A stretch of 64,000 nucleotides of DNA from Cristatella mucedo (Eukaryota; Bryozoa; Phylactolaemata; Cristatellidae), in NCBI GenBank assembly GCA_009760855.2, contig WPIO01000044.1:3394600-3458599 (forward strand), read 5' to 3'. Below are positions 1-10,650 of this stretch, one piece after another. A program made the position numbers and the translations under genes. The notes under the pieces are model-generated. The model worked only from the letters and a program-made list of their open reading frames with translations. It ran no database searches and was not told the origin of the DNA. Position 1 is the first letter of the stretch; each line of letters begins with the position of its first letter.

Positions 1-297
1 ATCCTTCTACTAGTACACCAAGCAGAAAAAAGCAAGAATACAGGAAGATGAGCCTCTCGCAATTGCTGCTTCTCCTGTTCCAGCAGTAGGTCAAGGAGTA
101 GAAGTAATTCCATCAGTTGTAAGTAGTGAAAAATAAGTTTTGATAAGTGAGATTTATGGATTCGTGAACTCGCTGCTGGTAATAAAGGAGTTGTAAATTC
201 TATTAGTGCAGCGGTTGATTATCTTGCTAAGTCTAAAAAAGTTCCAAAATCTCATGTTGCAAAGATAAACAATCTTTTATATAATATATATAAATGA
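1..297 (+). pseudogene. Polinton-block ORF remnant, function unknown
   Basis: The AT-rich sequence reads as two open stretches in different frames. The second, from about 150, ends with ...LLYNIYK and a TGA that overlaps the ATG of the next gene in an ATGA arrangement. The readable part is lysine-rich and looks helical. The 5' end lies outside the window. Family not recognised; assigned to the Polinton block only because of the tight coupling to the next gene and the shared base composition. Confidence 0.35.
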
Positions 298-1156
298 GTG
301 ATTTATTGAAAAGTGTTAATGATATATTTAAGAGTGTTGAAAGTATTAGAAAATCGAGTCAAGCAAGTAAAGATGGATGTGTATTCAATATAAGTGGAAG
401 TACTAATCCTAATGAAACTCACATCGATAAACCAATTTTTTTAAGGAATAAAAATTTTAAGATTTGTTTTAAGAAGTTTGTTGGAACTAACTCTATTAGA
501 AATATTAAAGATACCAATAATACTTTTGTGTATAGAGTTTCTGGTGGATCAGAACAAACAATAACAATAAGACCTGGAATTTATTTTGCTATATCAGATG
601 ATGTAAATATTGGTAGTGTAGATATGATTAATAATTCTATTACACAATCAGGTGCAACTACAGATAAATTTGAACTAGGTGTTGATACTGCTACTTCTAA
701 TTCTTGGATGAAAATGCCTGTTGGTTGGACAATTCTTGCTAGTAGTCTAGTATATCCAGTATACTTGGTTTTACTGTTTCTGCTTATACAACTGATCCAA
801 ACTTTTCAAAAATGTGTCCTAGTATTACAGATCAAGTAGTTTGTACACCTAATGTTAAGTTTACTTCTAAAGAAGGAAGGTTTTGTGTCTGATCTAAATC
901 TTTACTTGTGAATTGTAAAATGGTTGCTAGTGGAACTAGTTTTATTAATGGAAGAGAAACTCAAGTATTAAAAAGTTCTGCTTACAATTTCTATCCATGG
1001 GAACGAATGGTACATGAACCAAATACTATTGAATATCATAATATTACTAGTGACTCTATTTCTGATATAGTAATTACTGTTACTGATCAAAATTTAATTT
1101 TATTAGATTTTAGTTCTCAAAAAATTACAGTTGTTATAGAAATTCTAGAAGTTTAA
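294..1156 (+). pseudogene. Polinton structural-type protein A (possible minor capsid/attachment protein)
   Basis: The first frame (294-839, 181 residues) contains NSIRNIKDTNNTFVYR followed by TIRPGIYFAI. After a break near 720-900 the reading continues at 908-1156 with IEYHNITSDSISDIVITVTD and ends ITVVIEILEV. This order (a KPI.L segment, a NSI.NI..TNN.F.Y segment, a PG.Y segment, a C-terminal I.I.VTDQN....F segment) is one I associate with a structural protein common in invertebrate Polintons. It is broken by at least one frameshift. The start overlaps the upstream stop codon. Capsid or penton role is inferred from family recollection and neighbours. Confidence 0.5.
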
Positions 1157-1167
1157 TGTAAGAAAAT

Positions 1168-1350
1168 GTCTATAAAATTAACTGGAACAAGCAGTTCAGA
1201 ATCAAAAACATTAAAGCCTCCAGTTATACTTGGATCTGATTCAGGCTATTATAAAATTGGTTTACGTAGAGTTTGCTTATACTAACAGAACAATATCAAA
1301 TGTTACTACTGGTGTAAATGATATGCTTTGGTATAAACCAAATCTTAAAA
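1168..1350 (+). pseudogene. Polinton structural-type protein B, 5' part (split by L2)
   Basis: It begins 12 bases after the end of the preceding gene. The opening (TGTSSSESKTLKPPVILGSD, then YKIGL) resembles the start of the upstream gene. A frameshift near 1270 moves the reading into the frame containing YTNRTISNVTTGVNDMLWY, equivalent to the NSI.NI..TNN.F.Y segment of protein A. The gene is then cut by an L2 retrotransposon and resumes near 6762. It is a tandem paralogue of 294-1156. Confidence 0.45.
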
Positions 1351-1821
1351 GTGACTCCTTTTAGTTTAGTTTTTACAAGTGACTCCTTACAAGTAACTTC
1401 TTTTTCTCGCCTCCTGACATAGATCGCTCTAACGTGCATTCGTGTTCGTTGCAGAATTCTTCCGAAAACCGAAGTTCTTGCGAACATCGTATACGGAAAC
1501 GATACAGCTAAGACCTGTTCAAATTTATTCTGATGGTTATTTGACAGTAGCGCGTAAGAAATTACGTGCCTACTGACATCTAAACGCTTATCGCTTCGGG
1601 CTGCTGGGTCTCCCACGCCGGCAGCTGCCTTAGCTACGCCGGCGGCTAGTAACCTGCTTGTTAGTTATGATCGTCAGCAGCTGTTATCGCTTCGTCATCG
1701 TAGATCAAATGCATTCCTAGATATTCATGTTGTTGCTAAGATTCATGAACTATGCATTAACAAAAGAAAAGCACCCAGTAGCCGCAACAGTGGCCGGAAC
1801 CACCAGCTCTGACGCCGCTCG

Positions 1822-2640
1822 TTGGGTGCGAACTGCGAGCTGAGTACCCGCTCGTTTGGTATTCCTAGCATTGTCTCGAACCGCTCAGCACGCTCCCCCA
1901 CATGCGTCACTGTAAATCTCTCTAACTTAGTGGTCATCAGGCCTGTTGTAACTCAATCGGCCAGACTTAACGCTTGCCTTTGGAATCCTCGCTTAAAGTG
2001 CAATAAACCTCTGGAAATAGGCGACCTTATTTCTGAAAATGGTATCGACCTGCTCGCCCTAACTGAAACTTGGCTAACATCGATAAACTGCCCGACAATT
2101 AAAGACGCTACTCCATCTGGTTTCTCGTTTTTTCACACCCCTAGATCAATCAAACCTGGAGGTGGAGTTGCTATTATCGTGCGCTCGAAATTCAACTTCA
2201 AGCCATTTTCGGTACCCTCGGAGCAGTCTTTTAAAGCAATTGTCATGGTCTCACCCGAAAACAAGCTACCGATAGTGGCAGTAGTCTATCGCCCACCAGG
2301 TACCAAATCCTCCTTTATCTCAGATTTCTCCGATCTCATTTCGATTCTGTGTGCAAGAAATCGATATTTCCTCGTTATGGGTGATTTCAAAGCTCACTCT
2401 GATAACCTATCTGACGCTTTCAGCACCGAATTTCGCGCATTGGCTGATTCATTATCTCTTTTGGCTCATGTGCATGGCCCTACTCACATCAAGGGTCTCA
2501 CACTCAACCAGATTTTCTCATACAACTGCACTTTGTCATTACCAATTATTACAAAATCCTGCTTATCTGACCACATGCAGATCTCATTCAATCTACAGTG
2601 TGTGCCCACATCCTCCTCTAAAATAACCTGTGAATCGTGA
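1822..2640 (+). pseudogene. L2 ORF2 N-terminal part: apurinic-like endonuclease domain
   Basis: The 272-codon open frame shows the endonuclease landmarks in order: LLALTETWLT, GGGVAIIVRS, VVYRPPG, MGDFKAHSDN (the family usually has GDFN), the HVHGPTHIKGLTLNQIFS segment and SDHMQISFN near the end. This domain nicks target DNA to prime reverse transcription. The first ~45 codons probably belong to the leader rather than the protein. The frame stops at 2638-2640, before the RT domain, so the copy is inactive as read. Confidence 0.8.
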
Positions 2641-2715
2641 AACCTCAAGACCCTTGACCGTGCGAGAATATCTGCTTTACCTCTGCTGCTCAGTCCTTCC
2701 TCCGATCTGTCATCA

Positions 2716-3779
2716 TTGGTAGATGGCTACAACACGACACTAGCTCACACGCTCGACAAGTTTGCACCTCTGACAAAGCGCACTGTGAGCCCCCGCCCAG
2801 ACGGCCTATGGTTTACCACAGACATGAAACTAGCCAGGTCTACTAAACGAAAGCTTGAAAAACCATACAAAAGATTCGGACTGACTGTCCATCGACAGGC
2901 ATATGTAGACAACTGTAAGTCGTACCAATTGATCCTAGCAAAGGCCAAGTCTATGTTCTATAGAAACATTGTTGAATCACAGATGCACAACCCAAAAATG
3001 CTGATGTCGACAATAAACCACCTCCTCAACCGTTCCCAGATTAGCTCATTACCTGATGATCCTTGTGATGATCTAGCCGATAGCTACTCTCGATTCTTTG
3101 TGCAGAAGATAGACAAGATGAGGGAACCCATCCCTGCGATGACAACCTCCCCACTAGAATACTGTTCCTCGGTTCCTAGCTGCACCTCAATGTCTGCATT
3201 TAGGCAGGTCACTAGTGATCTAGTCCTAAAGTCGTATCTCAATCAAAGAAGACAACAAGTCCTCTGGACCCTATTCCTACTGTCCTGCTCCTACGTTGTA
3301 TTGATCTGCTGCCGCCATGCATAACTAACATCATTAATATGTCTTTAGCCTCAGGTCATGCAACAGCACCTTTCAAAAAAGCTGTAGTCAAGCCACTTCT
3401 GAAGAAAGCGACACTAGACCAAGCGAACTTAAGCAACTACCGCCCAGTCTCCCTTCTTCCATTCCTATCAAAGACACTAGAACTGGTCGTGGCAGACCAA
3501 CTGAACTCATATATCGAAACCTCACACCTTGCCAGTAAGTTCCAGTCTGGTTTTTTTTAAATCACTCCACAGAGTCAGCATTGCTTGGGGTATACAACGA
3601 CCTACTTAGGAATTCAGACATCGGTAGAGTGTCTCTGCTTGTTTTGCTCGATCTTTCGGCAGCTTTAGATACTATCGATCACAAAGTTCTGCCTGTCAAC
3701 TCGCCTGAGCACCACTGGCACTGCTCTGCAGTGGTCCAGGTCCTATCTCAGTGGGAGACTCCAGAGTATTGACGTGAAT
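2716..3779 (+). pseudogene. L2 ORF2 linker and RT N-terminal half
   Basis: The linker contains PDGLWFTTDMKLARSTKRKL and NHLLNRSQISSLPDD. The RT begins with KAVVKPLLKK and NYRPVSLLPFLSKTLE, then FQSGFF..., and the motif A region LLVLLDLSAALDTIDHK (the family consensus has SAAFDTIDH). Frameshifts occur near 3240 and near the T-run at 3551-3558. The copy stops at 3779, where an inverted L2 is inserted, and resumes at 5143. Confidence 0.8.
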
Positions 3780-5142
3780 AATAATAATAATAATAATATT
3801 GCACTTGATAAAGCGCCCTCAGAGAACTTAATCTCTTTCTAGGCGCTTTACATTTGCTGCAAAGTGATACGCAACAGAATAGTAAGTAAAATCATGCTTG
3901 AAAAACAAACAAAATGAATAACATGGTTAGGGGTTACATGCACTGGGTCAGCATGCAAATGTGGTCAGTGGCAGCATGCAAAGTGTCAGCACGCATAAGC
4001 ACATGAAGGACGAATCAGAAGGACCCACTAAATGCTGTCGTAAATAGGTGTGTTTTTAAGTTTCTTTTAAATGTGGTCAGGTCAGGGGATGTTCTGATGC
4101 AGGTCGGGAGGGAGTTCCAGGCTGTGGGGGCATACAAGCTAAATGCACGGTCTCCAAAGGATTTAAGGTTTGTACGAGGTATTTCGAGACTGTTGGATTC
4201 CGAAAAGCGAGTGGTACGATGCTTTGCCTGATGGGGTAGTATATCTAAAAGATAGGCTGGAGCCATAGAATGAAGAGACCTAAAAGTGAGCGACAAAACC
4301 TTGAAGTCAATCCGTTGCTTGACTGGTAACCAGTGCAGGTCGGCGAGAAGTGGAGTAATGTGGCAACTGCGACGCTCACGACAGACAAGCCTAGCTGCAG
4401 AGTTTTGCACCAGCTGCAATCGCCTGATCGCACATGCTGGTAGGCCAGTAAGCAGTGAGTTGCAGAAGTCGAGACGAGATGTCACGAATGCATGGACCAT
4501 CTTGGACGTGGTAGCCTTATCTAAACAAGCCCTAATTTTAGCAATGTTATGAAGCTGAAAATAGGCTGATTTGACTGTGGAGCTGATGTGGTCGTCTAAC
4601 GAGAGGTCGCTTTGGAATATGACACCTAGATTTCGAGCTGATTCAACTGGAGATATGCTGGCAGAGCCAATTTTGAAAGTCAGCCTTTCCAATTTCTGAA
4701 TAAAACTAGGTTTGCCCATAACTAGTAAGTTAGTTTTATCATCGTTTAGTTTTAGAAAATTTGCTGCCATCCATGATCAGATGTCATCAATGCATGCAGC
4801 AAGTGAGTTGAGAGAATTTGAGGTGCTCGAAGGCTGGGAGGGATCAAAGCAAAGGTACAACTGAGTGTCATCCGCATAGAAGTGAAAGCCTAGATTGTGC
4901 TTGGCAATCACATCAGCGAGAGGGAGAGTATAAACGGTGAAAAGGACCGGACCTAGCACAGAGCCCTGAGGTACTCCATATTTTAGAGGTACTTCAGATG
5001 ATCTTTGTCCATTCACGTCAACACTCTGGAGTCTCCCACTGAGATAGGACCTGAACCACTGCAGAGCAGTGCCAGTGATGCCCAGGCGAGATGAGAGGCG
5101 CTCTAGAAGTACTTTGTGATCGATGGTATCAAAAGCTGCCGC
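3780..5142 (-). mobile_element. Nested 5'-truncated L2 copy (first)
   Basis: Read on the - strand, it runs from RT motif A (FDTIDHKVLLERLSSRLG) through GVPQGSVLGPVLF and YADDTQLYLCF to the C-terminal region (LHWLPVKQRIDFKVLSLTFR) and the (ATT)n tail at 3780-3800. The coding reading breaks once, at a TGA near 4772. The host L2 reads ...gtgaat before it and ...aaagatcatctg after it, which are adjacent in intact copies such as 59.5 kb, so this is an insertion and not a rearrangement. Confidence 0.85.
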
Positions 5143-5598
5143 AAAGATCATCTGAAGTACCTCTGAAATATGGGGTACCTCAGGGCTCCGTGCTAGGTCC
5201 GGTTCTTTTCATGGTTTATACTCTCCCTCTTGCTGATGTGATTGCCAAGCACAATCTAGGCTTTCATTTCTATGTGAAAAACACTAAGTTGTACCTTTGC
5301 TTTGATCCCTGCCAGCCTTCGAGCACCTCAAATTCTCTCAACTCACTGGCTGCATGTATTAATGACATCAGCACATGGATGGCAGCAAATTGTCTAAAAC
5401 TAAAAGCTGATAAAACTAACTTACTAGTTATGGGAAAACCCAGTGTGATTCAGAGATTGGAAAGGCTGACTCTCAAAATTGGCTCTGCCAGCATATCTCC
5501 TGTTGAATCAGCTCGAAATCTAGGTGTCATGTTCCAAAGTGACCTTTCGTTAGACGATTATATCAGCTCCACAGTCAAATCTGCCTATTTTTAGCTTA
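5143..5598 (+). pseudogene. L2 RT C-terminal half (continuation of the host L2)
   Basis: Continues the + strand L2 with SSEVPLKYGVPQGSVLG, a degraded catalytic box (FYVKNTKLYL where relatives have FYADDTQLYL), then WMAANCLKLKADKTNLLVMG and SDLSLDDYISSTVKSAY. Loss of the YADD aspartates means this copy cannot encode an active RT. It is cut at 5598 by the second nested insertion. Confidence 0.8.
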
Positions 5599-5990
5599 AT
5601 AATAATAATAATAATAATTGTGCACTTAATAAAGCGCCCTCAGAGAACTTAATCTCTTTCTAGGCGCTTTACATTTGCTGCAAAGTCATATGCAATAGAG
5701 TAGTAAGTAAAATCATGCTTTAAAAACAAACAAAATGAATAATATGGTTAGGGGTGACATGCACAGGGTCAGCATGCAAATGTGGTTAGTGGCAGCATGC
5801 ACAGTGTCAGCACGCATAAGCACATCAAGGACGAATCACAGGGACCCACTAAATGCTGTCCTAAATAGGTGTGTTTTTAAGTTTCTTTTAAATGTGGTCA
5901 GGTCAGGGGATGTTCTGACGCAGGTCGGGAAAAGTTCCAGGCTTTGAAGGCATACGAGCTAAATGCACGGTCTCCAAAGGATTTAAGGTT
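5599..5990 (-). mobile_element. Nested 5'-truncated L2 copy (second, about 390 bp)
   Basis: This is only the L2 3' end: (AAT)n at 5599-5620, then the aagcgccctcagagaactt tail and the C-terminal coding region, truncated near the 'ggatttaaggttt' segment. The host L2 flanks (agctt before, cataacattgc after) are contiguous in intact copies. It is the second independent inverted insertion into the same L2. Confidence 0.85.
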
Positions 5991-6757
5991 TCATAACATT
6001 GCTTAAATTCGGGCTTGTTCAGATAAGGATACCACGTCCAAGTTGGTCCATGCATTCGTGACATCCCGCCTCGACTTCCTCAACTCACTGCTTACTGGCC
6101 TACCAGCATGTGCAATCAGGCGATTGCAGCTGGTGCAATACTCTGCAGCTAGGCTTGTCGGTCGTGAGAGTCGCAGTTGCCACATCACCACTTCTCACCG
6201 ACCTGCACTGGCTATCAGTCAAGCAACGGATTGACTTCAAGGTTTAGTCGCTCACTTTTAAGTCCCTTCATTCTTTGCCTCTAGCCTATCTCTCAGGTCT
6301 ACTCCCCACCAGGCCAAGCATCGTACCACCCGCTTTTCGGAATCCAACAGTCTACAAATACCTCGTACAAGCCTCAAATCTTTTGGAGACCGTGCATTTA
6401 GCTCGTATGCTCCCAAAGCCTGGAACTCCCTCCCGACCTGCGTCAGAACATCCCGTGACCTGACGACATTGAAAAGAAACTTAAAAACACACCTATTTAG
6501 GACAGCATTTAGTGGGTCCCTGTGATTCGTCCTTGATGTGCTTATGCGTGCTGACACTGTGCATGCTGCCACTAACCACATTTGCATGCTGACCCTGTGC
6601 ATGTCACCCCTAACCAAATTATTCATTTTGTTTGTTTTTCAAACATGATTTTACTTACCATTCAATTGCCTTTCCCTTTGCAGCAAATGTAAAGCGCCTA
6701 GGTAGAGATTTAGTTATTTGAGGGTGCTTTATCAAGTACATTATTATTATTATTATG
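5991..6757 (+). pseudogene. L2 C-terminal region and 3' end (continuation of the host L2)
   Basis: Contains the C-terminal L2 region (FVTSRLDFLNSLLTGLPACA, RRLQLVQYSAARLV) in several frames, then the 3' untranslated segment and the conserved tail gcgcctaggtagagattta...gggtgctttatcaagtac with (ATT)n at 6740-6757. Polinton sequence resumes immediately after. Coding frame broken near 6215 and 6247. Confidence 0.8.
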
Positions 6758-6761
6758 AGGT

Positions 6762-7421
6762 GTGTCAGCTTTCTCTATAAAAATTCCACAAGGGTATTAT
6801 AATAACAGAAAGATCGTTAATGCTCTTAATACCGCTTTAGCTAAAAGTAGTGCTTTTCATAATTCTAATGCTACAAATAGTAGTAGAATAAAACTTAGTG
6901 TTAATACAGATGAAAAAATTTAAATGCAAGTAACACCAGATTACGTTGTTTTACTTGGAAGTAATGCTTCTGGAGTTGTATGTCTAATTGGAGATACATT
7001 AGGTTTCAACTCAGATCAACAAGGATCATTTGAGTGTGCAGATGTTGGTGGAACACCATGTGAAGCAATAGAAAAAGCAATATATTTCAGTGGAATTTAT
7101 AAAGCTTGGAATAAATTGATGTTGCCAAATAATAAAGGAATAAGATGGTTTGGTGTAGACTGATTTAGTTGATCCATTTAAGGATTATTAAGAAAAAGAA
7201 AAGGATTTTTTGAACAATCTTCATTTTTATATGTTATTGACATTGATGATGTTAATCCTGGAGATAAGGTTGATCTTCATTTTCCTCATATGTTGTATTT
7301 ACCAACACGTGGTGATATAGATTCAATAAGTGCATTTGAAATAAGTCTTAGCGATCAAAATGGATGTCCTGTAAATATCATTACTGATGTAGTTGTAACG
7401 ATAGAAATTTCAAAGTAGTAT
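6762..7421 (+). pseudogene. Polinton structural-type protein B, 3' part
   Basis: Reading resumes after the L2 with IKIPQGYYNNRKIVNALN, equivalent to the PG.Y segment of protein A. An in-frame TAA precedes 6924-7163 (VVLLGSNASGVVCLIGDT). After further stops, YLPTRGDIDSISAFEISLSD and TIEISK match the C-terminal I.I.L.DQNG segment of protein A. Together with 1168-1350 this is one gene split by L2 and broken by stops near 6922 and 7161. The role is inferred, as for protein A. Confidence 0.5.
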
Positions 7422-7427
7422 AGAGCA

Positions 7428-8317
7428 ATGAGTAGCTATTCGAGAATTGGTCATGGTAGAATACATGGTGGTAAATATCGTGGATCTGGATTATTATGTG
7501 CTTGCTGATTAAACAGCCTCTTTTTGTATAGCGACAGAAGAGCCTTTACGGCTATCACCACCGCTAGCAGTGGCGATAAAGGATCGCCCACCGCAGGAAT
7601 TGAACCCACGACCTCGGGATCGAGGTCATGAAAGCAACCACCTTACCTAGTGTGCCATCACGGCTAGATAAAGTAATTGATGGTGTTGGAAAAGTATCAC
7701 CTGTAGTAACTGGATTAACTGGTCTTAGTATGAGTATTGCTAACAAAGGTATTGAAATGCATCAAGCAAGAAAACTTATTTAACTACAAGCAAAGAAAGA
7801 AAAGATAGACCAAGAGTATGCTAACAAACGTAGAGATATCGATGATAAACTTGAAGAAGAAACAAGAAGAAAGAGCTTGAATATGAACTTGAGAAAAGAA
7901 AGAAAGAAAGAAGAAGACTATGATAGAAAGATTAAAGAGATGGACCCTGAGATTAAACGTGCGATGCTAGAAAAACTTAAACCAAAATCTAAAAAAAGTA
8001 GAAAAGCAAAGATGGAAGAGACAGAAGCTGAAGTAGAAGGCTATTCAGAGACTCTTAAAGAGAATGATCCAATAGTGTATACGGAAATAGAGAAAGTAAT
8101 AAGAGAGAAAGCTGTTGTTCCTTATGTTAGTAGGCCTGATTGCTATGGTGGTGGTATGAGGAAACAAATAGGAGCTGGATTATATATTCTAAGTAAAAAT
8201 GAATTTTTAGTTTTTTATATTGAGAAGAAATGGCAAGTGCGCCTATCGATAGATAGTATACTTGAATTAGGCGATATTGATTTCCCACATTATAAACTTG
8301 GATATTATCAATACTGA
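7428..8317 (+). pseudogene. Minor-capsid-like protein with Gly/basic N-terminus and long charged coiled coil (split by SINE)
   Basis: Begins MSSYSRIGHGRIHGGKYRGS, a Gly/Arg-rich start that runs into the inserted SINE. It resumes at about 7673 with DKVIDGVGKVSPVVTG and NKGIEMHQARKL, then a very Lys/Glu-rich helical region (7800-8010) and a conserved C-terminal part (IEKVIREKAVVPYVSRPD, GAGLYILSKNEFLVFYIEKK), ending 12 bases before the candidate MCP. A paralogous copy lies at 14.84-15.49 kb. A capsid-associated role is inferred from position and composition only. A TAA interrupts near 7780. Confidence 0.45.
7507..7672 (-). mobile_element. tRNA-derived SINE, family A
   Basis: The - strand reads as a tRNA-like head with a pol III B box (GGTTCAATTCC) in the 'gtcgtgggttcaattcctgcg' region, a body with ctagcggtggtgatagccgt, and a 3' end gctatacaaaaagaggctgt. 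It is recognisably the same family as 42341-42503, which carries a perfect GGTTCGAATCC box. It interrupts a Polinton gene. Confidence 0.7.
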
Positions 8318-8329
8318 GAATTTCATCAA

Positions 8330-9822
8330 ATGAATGGAAATGAAACTGATAGCATTGCTGGTAAACTAGTTACATTCATTGTTCCTGGCGAACAACAGAC
8401 GTGTTATGTTCTATCTGATGCTTATCTTTTACTTGAAGTTCAATTACAAGTACCTACAGGTCCTGTTGTTAAGGGTTTTATTCCTTATAAACCTCCTAGT
8501 CGTAATCTTGCTGTAGGTCTTGTTAACAATGCAGGTGCATGAATGTTTAGTAGTATGAAAGTAAGACTTGGTACTGAAGAAATTGAAAGTCTTCCACTAT
8601 CACAAGGAATTGGAGGTGTTTCAACATTAATGGGACTTCTATGCTATCCGAGTGATCATAATAGAACTGGAAGTCTTGCAACTGATTGGAAAAAAGATGA
8701 AGCAAATTCATTGGATGCTATGACTTTAAATAGTTCTTATTCTAGTCCTGCTGCTTCTGGAGCCAGTAGTTCAAACAATGGATTTTTGTATATATATGTT
8801 ATATATATATATATATATATTATATATTTAGATATATATTTATATGCTCTTATAAACAATTTTGTTGATACTGTAGGAACGTTTAGTATTGCACTTCCTC
8901 TATCACGAATTTCTGGATTCTGTGCTGACCTGAATAGAATTCTTTATAATTATTCCTTTTACACTTGAAATGACTCGTGTTGGTGGAATTGATTATGATG
9001 CTATTATGAGTGGTGCTACAGGTCTTGTTGCTAATCAAGCTTATGCTATCCCTACTAGAGGTGCTGCTCTTGCTAATGGAAATGGAGTTTGGACTGGTTT
9101 CAAAATTGCAATGTCAAAAATGAGATTAATGGTTCCACGTGTAACTCCTGATGAAATTGTTCAAAGATCACTTGCTGATATTTCACGTAAAAGTTCACAG
9201 AAAATAAGACTTAATTCCAGAGTTAGACGTAATGAATATATTACCATAACAAGTCTCAATAGAGGTACTAGTTTTAATATAACACTATCAGTGCAAAATA
9301 CAATTGATAAAGTTAGATGGTTAATTGTTGCAGCTCAAAACAAACTAAAATAAATACAATGATTATACTGGTAATCCTTGTACATACCATCACTGTGACA
9401 TTAAAAGCGTTTCTGTGCTTGCTAATGGATCTATTCAATATCCTGCTCTTCCAAGAAGTAGTAAACCAAAACTTGGAAAATGTACTCCTGAGTACATGGA
9501 TTTCATAACTTTCAGAAGACAATATCTTGGACTTAATGAAGTTATTAAACCAGTTGGTGTTACTTATCCTGAGTGGCTTACTCTTTATCTAATTCGTGTT
9601 ATTGATCTGCAATACAATGATGAACCTCTTAGAGTAACTTCGAGATTGGATGAAACTATTCAATTCAATACTACTCTACCTACACCAGATCCAAACAATA
9701 CAACAATAATGATTTATTATTTGACTATTTGTGAAAATAGTGCTGAACTAACATCTAATGGTAATGGAGCTAACTTTACTTGCGGTAAAGGAATATTTGT
9801 TAATGATGGAAACGATTTTTAA
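8330..9822 (+). pseudogene. Candidate Polinton major capsid protein (double jelly-roll type)
   Basis: About 490 codons across four frame segments: 8330-8542, 8543-8968 (same frame after an in-frame TGA), 8970-9353 and 9415-9822. Visible features are IVPGEQQTCYVLSDAYLLLE near the N-terminus, FSIALPLSRISGFCADLNRI in the middle, then VWTGFKIAMSKMRLMVPRV, and SRLDETIQFNTTLPTPDPN near the end. Size, place after the minor-capsid-like gene and the ..LPLSRI.GF..DLNRI.. pattern fit Polinton/adintovirus hexon proteins. I have no alignment, so capsid identity is an inference. A (TA)n tract (8788-8832) lies inside the frame. Confidence 0.5.
8788..8832. repeat. (TA)n microsatellite inside the candidate MCP
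   Basis: Tat/ata-rich dinucleotide tract encoding a Tyr/Ile string that sits between the NNGF segment and the FSIALPLS segment of the capsid frame. It looks like an expansion within the coding region and not part of the original protein. Confidence 0.8.
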
Positions 9823-9845
9823 TAAAATTATAACTTCTAAATAAA

Positions 9846-10381
9846 ATGCCAAAAAACAAATTTTATTCAAGGTTCAGATGAGTGGGAAAGAGCTATGACA
9901 TTAAATATCGATGGATCAGAAGTTTATTCTGTTCTTAGTAATGATATGGTTTTTGGAGCACAAAGAGATTGTGATATTGAATTAATTGCAAATAGAAAAC
10001 TAAAAAAAAATATACTGCTAATAACTCTCCTATGAGATTTTCTCAAATGTTGCTCGGTAAGGTGCTTGAAAATATTGCTACAAAATTTCTAGAAATGTGA
10101 CTTGATAGAACGATTGAAAAGCAAATGGCAGTTTTACCAGTTATGGAGTTTATAGATACTCTCCCGATGGAATAGTAGATGAAGATACATTGATTGAGAT
10201 AAAATGTTTACAGAGTAGGAGTATATTTGAAGATTTTATTCCAAAACAGTATTTAGCTCAGTGCTTACTTGGATTACATGTATTAAAACAAAGTAGATGT
10301 TTCTATTGTGAATCAGAAATCTTTGTTCCTCGCTTAAATTGTGATGAAAAACCTTTGAATTATATAGCAGCTGGCTGTTAA
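9846..10381 (+). pseudogene. YqaJ/lambda-exonuclease-type viral recombinase remnant
   Basis: The N-terminal region shows QGSDEWERAMTLNIDGSEVY, comparable with the Q.S..W...R...(T/D).S start of YqaJ nucleases. After frame changes near 9950 and 10160 the catalytic region reads SPDGIVDEDTLIEIKC, the PDG...(E)IKC core of the PD-(D/E)XK fold, followed by QYLAQCLLGLHVL. These enzymes resect double-stranded DNA 5' to 3' for recombination or replication. Stops and frameshifts make it non-functional as read. Identity rests on motif order; no search was run. Confidence 0.55.
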
Positions 10382-10650
10382 AGTTCCTACTAATTATGAG
10401 TTTGACATGCCAATAAGACAACCGCTGTTTATGTTTTTGCTTAAAGATAAGATATACTAAGATTTTGGATTTGATATAATTTTCTACTATGGTCGTTTTT
10501 CAAATAAAAAGAGTTTTGGTTATGATATAAAATATTCCATAAAAAAGTAGAAGTACAAGTAATAAAAGGAAAAAAGATCCATTTAGATTTGCAAGAATTG
10601 TACTAACTGTAAGACAAGTTTTAGATAGAAGAAAAATATTGATAAATTCT
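10382..10650 (+). other. AT-rich remnant between exonuclease and fibre genes
   Basis: Short open pieces only: FDMPIRQPLFMFLLKDKIY at about 10403-10460 and a basic helix (NKRKKDPFRFARIVLTVRQ) at about 10558-10615. They could be the end of the exonuclease gene plus a small basic protein. No family recognised. Confidence 0.3.

Larger units (their letters stand above)
1350..6757 (+). mobile_element. L2-type non-LTR retrotransposon, near full length, carrying two nested inverted L2 copies
   Basis: The + strand element comprises about 1395-3779, 5143-5598 and 5991-6757, roughly 3.6 kb once the nested copies are excluded. It has a 5' leader, an apurinic-type endonuclease domain, an RT domain and a 3' end with the hairpin-bearing tail ending in (ATT)n. 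The same 5' leader is found inverted at 26.1-26.69 kb, which fixes the 5' boundary near 1395; 1350-1394 contains a repeated agtgactcctt and is of uncertain origin. The element sits inside a Polinton structural gene, so it arrived later than that gene. No clear target-site duplication was seen. Confidence 0.85.
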
